From: Pedobacter kyonggii
Lineage (GTDB): Bacteria; Bacteroidota; Bacteroidia; Sphingobacteriales; Sphingobacteriaceae
DNA length: 64,000 bases
Assembly (NCBI RefSeq): GCF_004310665.1
Contig: NZ_SIXF01000020.1
Location: forward strand, 1 to 64,000
Direction: 5' to 3'
The notes beneath the pieces are model-generated. The model was not told the origin of the DNA. It saw only the letters and a program-made list of their open reading frames with translations, and did no database searches. Made by a program: the position numbers and the translations under genes. This document shows, one piece after another, positions 1 through 6,960 of this stretch (positions are counted from its first letter, which is position 1; each line of letters opens with the position of its first letter).

Positions 1-9
1 CAGCAGTTG

Positions 10-249
10 CTACATAATGGTTGTACCAATGAAAAACGGATTAGCACGAATATATACCTCCTGTTGATGTTTATATGCCTGTTTATGCAAAAAATATTCT
101 TGCCAGTTGTCAGATATGCCAAAGGCTCCGTTAGCTTGATCAAATGTGTAAAGTTCTTTGTATTGAACATGAAAGAGGTAATCGCTACAGGTAGAAAACA
201 GTTCAGAGATATTATAGATAAGTACTGTAAATATGAAAAAAGAAACCAC
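10..249 (-). other. possible small ORF or gene remnant, unrecognised
   Basis: An open frame of 79 codons runs on the minus strand and ends in TAG close to the window edge. The N-terminal third is hydrophobic and the rest is a soluble-looking stretch rich in aromatic and charged residues, ending in NPFFIGTTIM. I recognise no family. There is no TAnnTTTG box in front of it and no partner gene. It could be a short real protein or the tail of a decayed gene. The opposite strand is also open over this stretch, so frame alone does not decide. Confidence 0.2.
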
Positions 250-295
250 AGAATTAATTTAAACCAACTATTTTCAGCTTAACTTGACGCTCATG

Positions 296-336
296 CGAAA
301 GTTCGGGACTACGCTTCAGTCGAAATGACGAATAAC
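296..336. repeat. short intergenic repeat of the 'GTCATTTCGACTGAAG' type
   Basis: Read on the minus strand, this stretch begins CGTCATTTCGACTGAAGCG and continues into a G/C-richer tail ending in GAGCGTC. The word is related to other GTCAT-initiated intergenic elements in this window (near 35.1, 47.8, 49.8, 53.8 and 61.7 kb). It lies just downstream of the M16 peptidase pair and is not coding. Confidence 0.4.
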
Positions 337-350
337 GGGGGATATTATAA

Positions 351-1622
351 TTATTTCTTCCCTATCACTACCTCGGTAAAATGATCGGTTGTTAGGTATT
401 TGTTCGCCAAGGCTAATAATTCTTCAGCAGTAATGGTTTTAACCTTCTCTATATATTTAGTATAGTAATCGTAATCCAATCCTGCGAAATAAATGTTCTT
501 GAATTTATCAGCGTGTGAGAACACATTTTCCAAACTGCCCAACATCGAACCCAACATATAGTTCCGAACAAGATCCAGCTCTTCTTCTCCTACCAGTTCG
601 TTTTTCAATAGCTCTATTTCTTTATAAATCTCAGTTAATGCAGCCGAACAAACATCAGCACCAACTTCAGTAGCAATAAAAAGATAACCAGCCTGTTGTA
701 GTGAAGAAACCCCAGAGCCAATACCGTAAGTATAGCCTTTATCTTCACGGATGTTATTCATTAAACGCGAGCCAAAGTAGCCACCTAAAACGGTATTTAA
801 AATCTGAAGACCAGAAAAATCTTCATGTTTACGGTTAATGGCCAACTGACCAATTCTGATTGCAGACTGTAAAGCTTCTGGTTTTTCCGTATAAACAAAC
901 TGTTTTTTTGTTGAAGTAAATTTGAAACTGTTCTTTACCGCATTACTTTTTTCCCAATCTTGCCCAAAAGCATCGTTCAACAGGTTAAAGCTAACATCAT
1001 CAAACTTACCTGAAACAATGATGGTACAGTTATTTGGTGCGTATGCGGCCTTAAAATAATCAACCAGATCTTCGCGTTTCAATGCATCGTAATGCGCTGC
1101 TTGTATATTTACGCCGTAAGCCGTATCGCCAAATAAAGCCTGTGCAAATTCTTTTCTCGAAAGAACATCGTTTTTCTTTAGGTTTACCTGTAGCTTTTGC
1201 TTTTGGTTTTGAATATAAATATCAAGTTCATGCTGTGGAAACTGGCTTTCTGATAAAACATCCTTCACAATCGGCAGTACTGAGTGTAAATGTTTATTTA
1301 AAGTGTACAGCGTAACCGAAGATTGATCCTGGGCATATTCTGTTTGGAAAAATGCACCATAAAAATCAATTTGTTCGGCTATTTCTTTCGCCGATAATCT
1401 ATTTGTTCCATTATTGATCAACGTGCTTACCGCAATAGCCTGTAATGGTTTTTCGAGCTTCCAGTTTACGTTTTCAAAAATAAATTCGATACGCACAAGA
1501 TCCTGTTCTCCGGAATAGATTGTAAAAACGGGCACACCATTATCCAATACTTTTTTTTCTGGATGGATAAAATTTATTTTCGATACCTGCTTAAAATCAG
1601 GCGCCTGTTGTCTGTTAAGCAT
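351..1622 (-). CDS. M16 family peptidase, non-catalytic (R/Y) subunit
   Basis: This 423-residue protein has the two-lobed M16 (insulinase/processing peptidase) layout but lacks the zinc-binding HxxEH in the N-terminal lobe. It keeps the substrate-binding Arg/Tyr region of the C-terminal lobe (NNIREDKGYTYGIGSG), the pattern of the non-catalytic half of heterodimeric M16B enzymes. No signal peptide is visible, so it is probably cytoplasmic or exported by an unclear route. It follows the catalytic subunit with an 8-base overlap (1615-1622), so the two are co-translated. By family knowledge the pair forms one clamshell peptidase that degrades small unfolded peptides. The natural substrate is unknown. 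Confidence 0.88.
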   Translation of the reverse strand: MLNRQQAPDFKQVSKINFIHPEKKVLDNGVPVFTIYSGEQDLVRIEFIFENVNWKLEKPLQAIAVSTLINNGTNRLSAKEIAEQIDFYGAFFQTEYAQDQSSVTLYTLNKHLHSVLPIVKDVLSESQFPQHELDIYIQNQKQKLQVNLKKNDVLSRKEFAQALFGDTAYGVNIQAAHYDALKREDLVDYFKAAYAPNNCTIIVSGKFDDVSFNLLNDAFGQDWEKSNAVKNSFKFTSTKKQFVYTEKPEALQSAIRIGQLAINRKHEDFSGLQILNTVLGGYFGSRLMNNIREDKGYTYGIGSGVSSLQQAGYLFIATEVGADVCSAALTEIYKEIELLKNELVGEEELDLVRNYMLGSMLGSLENVFSHADKFKNIYFAGLDYDYYTKYIEKVKTITAEELLALANKYLTTDHFTEVVIGKK

Positions 1623-2859
1623 TTTCTTCAGTTAAATAATATAAAGTTGATGATGAATTTGGTTGGAAAGTTTCATTGGATATCCGTTTAATATCTTCTG
1701 CTTTAACCTTTAAAAACTCTTCTGTTTCTTGATTTAATAATGCGGCATCACCTAAAAGCTCATAATAAGCCAGGTTCATCGCTTTGTCCAACAAACTCAT
1801 TTCAGAAAAAACAAGTACAGATTCTACCTTGTTTTTTACCTTGATTAATTCGTTATCAGAAACCAGTTCGGCTTTTAATTTTTCCAGCTCTGCCCAGATG
1901 GCCTTTTCTGCAGTCTCGGTTGTTATTCCTTCCACCAATTTACCTTCAACAATAAACAAACCCGGATCTAAACTACTCGAGATGTAGGCATTAATATCGC
2001 TAAAAAGTTTCTGCTCTTTCAACAAGCTATTGTACAAGCGCGAAGACTGCCCACGTGATAAAATATCAGATAATAAATCAAAGGCATAATAATCCTGATT
2101 TAACCGCCCTGGTATTTTAAAAGCCATATAAATTGCATTTAAAGGCACATTTGCCTTCACAGTTTCTTGTCTCGCTTCTGTTTGCGGTTCTTCCTGAACT
2201 AAATCACGGTTGTACTTCTCTCCCGCGGGGATCGGTTCGAACCATTTTTCAGCCAGTTTTTTCACATCTTCGGTTTTCACATTTCCCCCCACAACCAAAA
2301 TTGCATTTTGTGGTGTATAGTGTTTTTTGAAAAATGCCTTTACATCGTCCATTGTAGCGTTTTCGATATGCGAAAGCTCTTTTCCGATAGTTGCCCAACG
2401 GTAAGAATGCTTTTTATAAGCCAGCGGACGCAACTTTAACCAAACATCGCCATAAGGCTGGTTAAGATAACGTTGCTTAAACTCCTCACTCACCACATTT
2501 CTTTGTGTATCCAAACTCTTTTCAGAAAAAGCCAGGCTCAGCATACGGTCGCTTTCCAACCAAAATGCCGTTTCTATGTTTTCTGCAGGCAACGTGATGT
2601 AATAATTGGTAATATCATTACTCGTAAAAGCGTTGTTCTCACCACCTACGCGCTGCAAAGGCTCATCGTAATTTGGAATATTTACCGATCCGCCGAACAT
2701 TAAATGCTCAAATAAGTGTGCAAAACCCGTTTTTTCCGGATCCTCATCACGTGCACCAACATCATATAAAATATTTAAAACTGCCATTGGTGTTGTCGCA
2801 TCTTCATGCACCAAAACTTTTAAACCATTGGCAAGTGTAAAACGATTAAAATCTACCAT
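1615..2859 (-). CDS. M16 family zinc peptidase, catalytic subunit
   Basis: This 414-residue M16 peptidase has the inverted zinc motif HLFEH at residues 48-52 and the distal glutamate region (VVSEEF) about 75 residues later. These give the HxxEH-E ligand set of the family. Length and fold order fit one half of an M16B heterodimer; the partner with the R/Y motif lies directly downstream and overlaps by 8 bases. No signal peptide is seen. A TATCTTTA box, one base off the Bacteroidota -7 consensus, lies about 20 bases before the start and could drive both genes. Substrate specificity cannot be read from the sequence. Confidence 0.92.
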   Translation of the reverse strand: MVDFNRFTLANGLKVLVHEDATTPMAVLNILYDVGARDEDPEKTGFAHLFEHLMFGGSVNIPNYDEPLQRVGGENNAFTSNDITNYYITLPAENIETAFWLESDRMLSLAFSEKSLDTQRNVVSEEFKQRYLNQPYGDVWLKLRPLAYKKHSYRWATIGKELSHIENATMDDVKAFFKKHYTPQNAILVVGGNVKTEDVKKLAEKWFEPIPAGEKYNRDLVQEEPQTEARQETVKANVPLNAIYMAFKIPGRLNQDYYAFDLLSDILSRGQSSRLYNSLLKEQKLFSDINAYISSSLDPGLFIVEGKLVEGITTETAEKAIWAELEKLKAELVSDNELIKVKNKVESVLVFSEMSLLDKAMNLAYYELLGDAALLNQETEEFLKVKAEDIKRISNETFQPNSSSTLYYLTEENA

Positions 2860-2894
2860 ATTAATTTTTAGAACCGTAAAGATATTGTTTTAAG

Positions 2895-3042
2895 GGAAAT
2901 TGAAAGATGGAAAATGATGAAGAATGTAAAATGGCAAATCGTGGACAATTTAAGATAGAAAATGGATGGTCCATGATGTAAGACGGAAATGGATGATGGC
3001 AATTTCCCGCTATTCGCCAATCGCCTAACGCTTACTGCGTTT
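2895..3042. repeat. stutter-type intergenic spacer (GATGGAAAATG and GCGATTGGCGAAT words)
   Basis: The spacer between the M16 pair and mqnC is built from imperfect reiterations of one word: AAGATGGAAAATGATG, AAAATGGCAAAT, AAAATGGATGG, GGAAATGGATGATGG. It then runs into CGCTATTCGCCAATCGCC. The complement of the last word (GCGATTGGCGAAT) returns near 29.66 kb. No gene is visible. Similar spacers with other words occur elsewhere in the window. Confidence 0.5.
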
Positions 3043-3092
3043 TTTTTGACAAACCTTAAACCTTAGCCCCTCAACCTTCCCTCCCTTTTCCT

Positions 3093-3100
3093 TATCTTTG
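3093..3100 (+). promoter_or_regulatory. -7 promoter box TATCTTTG for mqnC
   Basis: TATCTTTG matches the Bacteroidota -7 element TAnnTTTG exactly and ends four bases before the mqnC ATG. Transcription should then start at or very near the start codon. No good -33 TTG box is seen at the usual spacing. Confidence 0.6.
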
Positions 3101-3104
3101 TAGT

Positions 3105-4229
3105 ATGAATACAGCCGATTTACTGCAAAGGGCATTACATTTCGATTTTTTAAGCCTTGAAGAAGGCGTACATTTATACCATCATGCCGATACGGCATCG
3201 TTGATGTTTGTAGCAAATGAATTAAGGAAAATCCAGGTACCCAGTGGCAAAGTAACCTGGCAGATCGACCGTAATGTTAACACGACTAACGTTTGCATTG
3301 CCAACTGTAAATTCTGTAATTTCTTCCGCAGGCCTGGTCACGATGAGAGTTATATCACTGATATTGAAACCTATAAGGTAAAAATTGAAGAAACTTTCCG
3401 CTTAGGTGGAGATCAGTTATTATTACAGGGCGGTCACCATCCGGATTTAGGCTTAGCCTTTTATGCCGATCTTTTCAAAAAACTAAAAGAATTATATCCT
3501 GATTTAAAATTGCACGCTTTGGGCCCGCCGGAAATTGCACATGTTGCAAAGCTTGAGGGCATCACGCATACTGAGGTATTAAAAGCTTTGAAAGAAGCCG
3601 GAATGGATTCACTTCCCGGTGCAGGTGCCGAAATTTTAAATGACCGTGTAAGGCGTTTAATTTCAAAAGGAAAATGTGGTGGACAGGAATGGCTTGATGT
3701 AATGCGTGCATGCCATCAATTAGATATTACCACATCAGCAACAATGATGTTTGGACATGTAGAAACCATTGAAGAGCGTTTTGAACATTTGGTATGGATC
3801 CGTCAGGTACAGAGCGAAAAGCCTGCTGATGCAAACGGATTCTTGGCTTTTATCCCCTGGCCTTTCCAGGACGACGGTACTTTATTAAAAAGACTTCGCG
3901 GCATCAGCAATAATGTAACAGCTGATGAATATATCCGAATGATTGCCCTGAGCCGTATCATGTTGCCTAATATTAAAAATATTCAGGCTAGTTGGTTAAC
4001 CGTTGGCAAAGCAACCGCACAGCTTTGTTTACATGCAGGTGCAAATGATTTTGGATCGATTATGATCGAAGAAAATGTAGTATCGGCTGCTGGTGCACCA
4101 CACCGTTTTACAGCAAATGGCATTCAGCAATCTATTAAAGCTGCCGGTTTCGAACCTCAGTTACGCGGACAAAAATACAACTACAGAGATTTACCAGAGC
4201 ATTTGGAAGAACAGGTGATCATGTATTAG
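3105..4229 (+). CDS. mqnC: cyclic dehypoxanthinyl futalosine synthase (radical SAM)
   Basis: This 374-residue radical SAM protein carries the cluster motif CIANCKFC (CX3CX2C) near residue 60 and the QGGHHPDL segment typical of MqnC rather than MqnE. MqnC cyclises dehypoxanthine futalosine in the futalosine route to menaquinone, using a 4Fe-4S cluster and S-adenosylmethionine in the cytoplasm. Length is normal for the family. The start is well supported by TATCTTTG four bases upstream. No other mqn gene is in the window, so the pathway genes are scattered. The spacer after it is a stutter region before converging ferritin-like genes. Confidence 0.92.
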   Translation: MNTADLLQRALHFDFLSLEEGVHLYHHADTASLMFVANELRKIQVPSGKVTWQIDRNVNTTNVCIANCKFCNFFRRPGHDESYITDIETYKVKIEETFRLGGDQLLLQGGHHPDLGLAFYADLFKKLKELYPDLKLHALGPPEIAHVAKLEGITHTEVLKALKEAGMDSLPGAGAEILNDRVRRLISKGKCGGQEWLDVMRACHQLDITTSATMMFGHVETIEERFEHLVWIRQVQSEKPADANGFLAFIPWPFQDDGTLLKRLRGISNNVTADEYIRMIALSRIMLPNIKNIQASWLTVGKATAQLCLHAGANDFGSIMIEENVVSAAGAPHRFTANGIQQSIKAAGFEPQLRGQKYNYRDLPEHLEEQVIMY

Positions 4230-4280
4230 AGATGGATAAGGGATGGATAATGTGAAATGGAATATGTAGGATGGAAATAT
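4229..4280. repeat. stutter spacer after mqnC (GGATGGATAA words)
   Basis: Directly after the mqnC stop the DNA repeats GAGATGGATAAGGGATGGATAA, GTGAAATGGAATATG and AGGATGGAAATAT with small variations. This is the same style of low-complexity reiteration as the spacer upstream of mqnC. It is non-coding. Confidence 0.4.
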
Positions 4281-4327
4281 ATTTTATTATACACATTGAT
4301 CTTGAAATCCTATCATCTTAATAAATA

Positions 4328-4359
4328 AAGGGAAGTAAAACTACGTTCTACCTCCCTTA
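4328..4359 (-). terminator. hairpin terminator of the ferritin-like gene pair
   Basis: On the minus strand AAGGGAGGTA pairs imperfectly with TTACTTCCCTT around a short loop and is followed by TATTTATT. It lies about 50 bases after the stop of the second ferritin-like gene. Confidence 0.6.
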
Positions 4360-4408
4360 CCTTAAACTAAACATTACCTAATTAATAATAATGTAAAAAC
4401 TTTTGCTA

Positions 4409-5305
4409 TTAAAGCTTTTTACCATCTTTCAAGAATAAGTTAGCAATGGTAATTACGCTAGCTTTATCTAACGGCTCATCGAAACTTTCTACAGCAGCAA
4501 ATTTAGCCGCAGTTGCATTAGGCGCACCAGTAATATTTGCAATGTTAACATTTGCCTGTACAGTTAAATCTTCGCCAGCATAAACAGCATCTACCTGCGG
4601 AACTCCAGAATCATTTGCCTGACCTGAAGCACCAAGACTAACCCATGGTTTATATACTGCTGTACCAGCTGCTGTACGCATTTGACGAATATGTGCAGCA
4701 TGGCGTGCCTCAACCGAGTGGATCTGTAAAGCAGTTTGCAATACTCCCGGACTTACCAATAAGTTTCCAGCCTGACCTTTATATGCTCTAACTCCAGTAT
4801 CTTCAAAACCTTGTGCTACCGCTAAGAAGGTTCCATAATCAGAGTATACGGTACCAAATGTTCCACCTGCTCTAAAATCGGTATCCGCATAGGCAATAGG
4901 TGCCCGTGCCGAACTTCCCAAAGCGCCTACTAATAAATCAACGTGTGCCTTTTCATGATCACGAATGGTAGTAATGGCTGCTTGGCTAGCTGCATTGGGA
5001 AAATTAAAAGTAACATCAGTCACTGATGATCCTGGAGTCTTCCCTACAATACAGTGATTATAAAAATGATATTCCAGATACTCTAATGCCAATGCAAAGT
5101 TTAATACATCAACAACTGCAGCAGGTAATGCTGTTTGTCCATATGCTTTTTGAAACATTGAACCTAGGGCTAGCGGCATAGCAGCTAAAGAGATTTTTTT
5201 TCCCATATTGAAAAAGCTTTTCATTGCGGCTCTTCTCGGATTTAATCTCTCATAGATTTCACCGTCAACTTTTTCAAGTTCTTCTAATATATTTACGATA
5301 TTCAT
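4409..5305 (-). CDS. ferritin-like domain protein, exported (second of tandem pair)
   Basis: This 298-residue protein has a ferritin-like four-helix core with candidate metal ligands in order: LEYLEYHFY, DHEKAHVD, FEDTGVRAY and SVEARHAAH. The N-terminus has RRAAMKSFFN followed by a hydrophobic stretch ending near AYGQ, which resembles a long twin-arginine type signal, so export is likely. It follows a homologous gene by 19 bases, so the two probably form an operon ended by a hairpin at 4328-4359. The function is unknown: a di-iron oxidase, iron store or structural protein are all possible. The C-terminal 60 residues extend beyond the ferritin core. Confidence 0.8.
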   Translation of the reverse strand: MNIVNILEELEKVDGEIYERLNPRRAAMKSFFNMGKKISLAAMPLALGSMFQKAYGQTALPAAVVDVLNFALALEYLEYHFYNHCIVGKTPGSSVTDVTFNFPNAASQAAITTIRDHEKAHVDLLVGALGSSARAPIAYADTDFRAGGTFGTVYSDYGTFLAVAQGFEDTGVRAYKGQAGNLLVSPGVLQTALQIHSVEARHAAHIRQMRTAAGTAVYKPWVSLGASGQANDSGVPQVDAVYAGEDLTVQANVNIANITGAPNATAAKFAAVESFDEPLDKASVITIANLFLKDGKKL

Positions 5306-5324
5306 GATTTTCTGATTTTAAAAA

Positions 5325-6050
5325 TTAAAGATTGATAACATTAATTTTGGTTTTGATATATTTTCCAGCAATGGCTAGCACCTTATCTGGTGTTAAAGCT
5401 GCATCTAAACCACCTGCGTTATTGGCACCCAATGGAGCAAGGCTATTAAGATCAGCAAATGTTCCATTCGAGATCAGATCACGTACATAAGCTGCGTGGC
5501 GGGCTTCAACCGAAACAATCTTACCAGCTAATAATAAAAAAGTTGCACTTTTAAGTCTTGGTCCAGCACCATTATATGCCGCTACGCCCAAATCTTCGAA
5601 AGCCATTGCCGTTCCTAAAACACTAGTAGAACTTGTAAAATCAATTGATGAAAAATCTACCTCCAAACTTCCGATTGCGGCGGTACTTAAAGCAGCTTTA
5701 AAGAACTCCCTGTGTGCAATCTCATGGAACTGGATATCCTGGAAGTATGCTTTTTGAGCTGCTGTGAAACTTGCAGGCGGAGCAGAAGCAACCTTCACGT
5801 AAAATGCAGCTTCTAATTGCTCTAAAGCGTACGCATAGTTTAACACACCGAAATCATTTTTAAAATCTAGCGTAGCACCTCCCATCATAGGATTCTCATA
5901 ACCCCGATCTTTTTTACAACCTGCTGCTACCAAGGCAATGCCAGCAGCGCCTGCACCTGCATACTGAAGAAAAGATCTTCTGCCTACAGTTTTGTCAAAT
6001 AAACTTTTTTCCTGAAGTTCATTTTTTGTTTCTAGTTCATTGTGTTTCAT
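5325..6050 (-). CDS. ferritin-like domain lipoprotein with Tat-type signal
   Basis: The 241-residue protein starts with a charged stretch, then GRRSFLQ at residues 23-29, a hydrophobic segment and a cysteine at residue 45 (VAAGC). This reads as a twin-arginine signal with a lipobox. The mature part has the ferritin-like ligand pattern LEQLEAAFY, EIAHREFF, FEDLGVAAY and SVEARHAAY. It is probably folded with metal in the cytoplasm and then moved out and lipid-anchored. It heads a two-gene operon with a paralogue. A LytTR regulator and its kinase are transcribed divergently from the same 124-base spacer and could control it; that is only inferred. Confidence 0.82.
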   Translation of the reverse strand: MKHNELETKNELQEKSLFDKTVGRRSFLQYAGAGAAGIALVAAGCKKDRGYENPMMGGATLDFKNDFGVLNYAYALEQLEAAFYVKVASAPPASFTAAQKAYFQDIQFHEIAHREFFKAALSTAAIGSLEVDFSSIDFTSSTSVLGTAMAFEDLGVAAYNGAGPRLKSATFLLLAGKIVSVEARHAAYVRDLISNGTFADLNSLAPLGANNAGGLDAALTPDKVLAIAGKYIKTKINVINL

Positions 6051-6174
6051 AGTAATCTATGTTTAGTGGTTTTGAATTCGTTTGATGATACATACGTGAC
6101 AATCAGATCACTGGTTTTTTTGATTTGCATTTTTTTTTATAAGCGCATTTTAATACATTCACCAACCTATAGTT

Positions 6175-6960
6175 ATGACAACATTAAAAGCCATTATTGT
6201 TGATGATGAGGAGTTTGCCCGGTCATCATTGTTTTTTTTACTGCAACAGAACTGTCCACAGGTAGAAATTACCGGTATTGCAAGATCTGTAGCGGAAGCA
6301 AAAGATATTCTGGCACACCATCCTATTGATTTAATCTTTCTGGATATAGCAATGCCCGGAGGGAATGGTTTCGAATTAATTCCTGATGCTCAAAAACATA
6401 ATGTAGCAGTTATATTTACTACCGCTTACGATCAATATGCACTGAAAGCGATTAAAGCTAACGCACTCGATTATTTATTAAAACCAATTGATATTGATGA
6501 GCTTAAAATCGCTGTAGATAAGGTTTTTCAGCATATTAAGCGCTTTAAAGGTCAGAATGAGAATGATGAAAGAATCAACAACCTGGCTTCCAGTTTAAGC
6601 TCAAGATCCGAAATCAAGAAGCTTACCCTTCCCTATGGCCAAGGTTTTAAAATGATTGATATAGATGATATCATCTATATCGAAGCCGATAGTAATTACT
6701 CTATTGTACACTTAAATAACCATGATAAAATAACGGTTTCGAAAGTTTTACGGGAATTTGAAGAACTTTTACCGAGCGACCAATTTGTACGGATCCATAA
6801 GTCGAGCATTATCAACCTTAACCATTTAAAAGAGTATAATTCTAAAAACGGACTTCAGGTTTTCTTAAAAAATGGAGAAAGTATTAATATCTCGCGCAGA
6901 AGAGCAAGCGATTTTTTTGAAAAAATAAAATTATTTACAAAGGCGAACAGTGACCACTAA
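6175..6960 (+). CDS. LytTR family response regulator
   Basis: This 261-residue regulator has an N-terminal receiver with the acidic pocket (VDDEE, residues 9-13), phosphoacceptor D57 in LIFLDIAMPG and the conserved K of LLKPID. A C-terminal LytTR DNA-binding domain follows (residues about 150-255, with YIEADSNYSIVHL and FVRIHKSSIINLNHL). It overlaps the downstream sensor kinase by 11 bases. It is transcribed away from the ferritin-like pair, which makes that operon and autoregulation the first targets to consider. The direct target sites are not evident by eye. Confidence 0.92.
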   Translation: MTTLKAIIVDDEEFARSSLFFLLQQNCPQVEITGIARSVAEAKDILAHHPIDLIFLDIAMPGGNGFELIPDAQKHNVAVIFTTAYDQYALKAIKANALDYLLKPIDIDELKIAVDKVFQHIKRFKGQNENDERINNLASSLSSRSEIKKLTLPYGQGFKMIDIDDIIYIEADSNYSIVHLNNHDKITVSKVLREFEELLPSDQFVRIHKSSIINLNHLKEYNSKNGLQVFLKNGESINISRRRASDFFEKIKLFTKANSDH

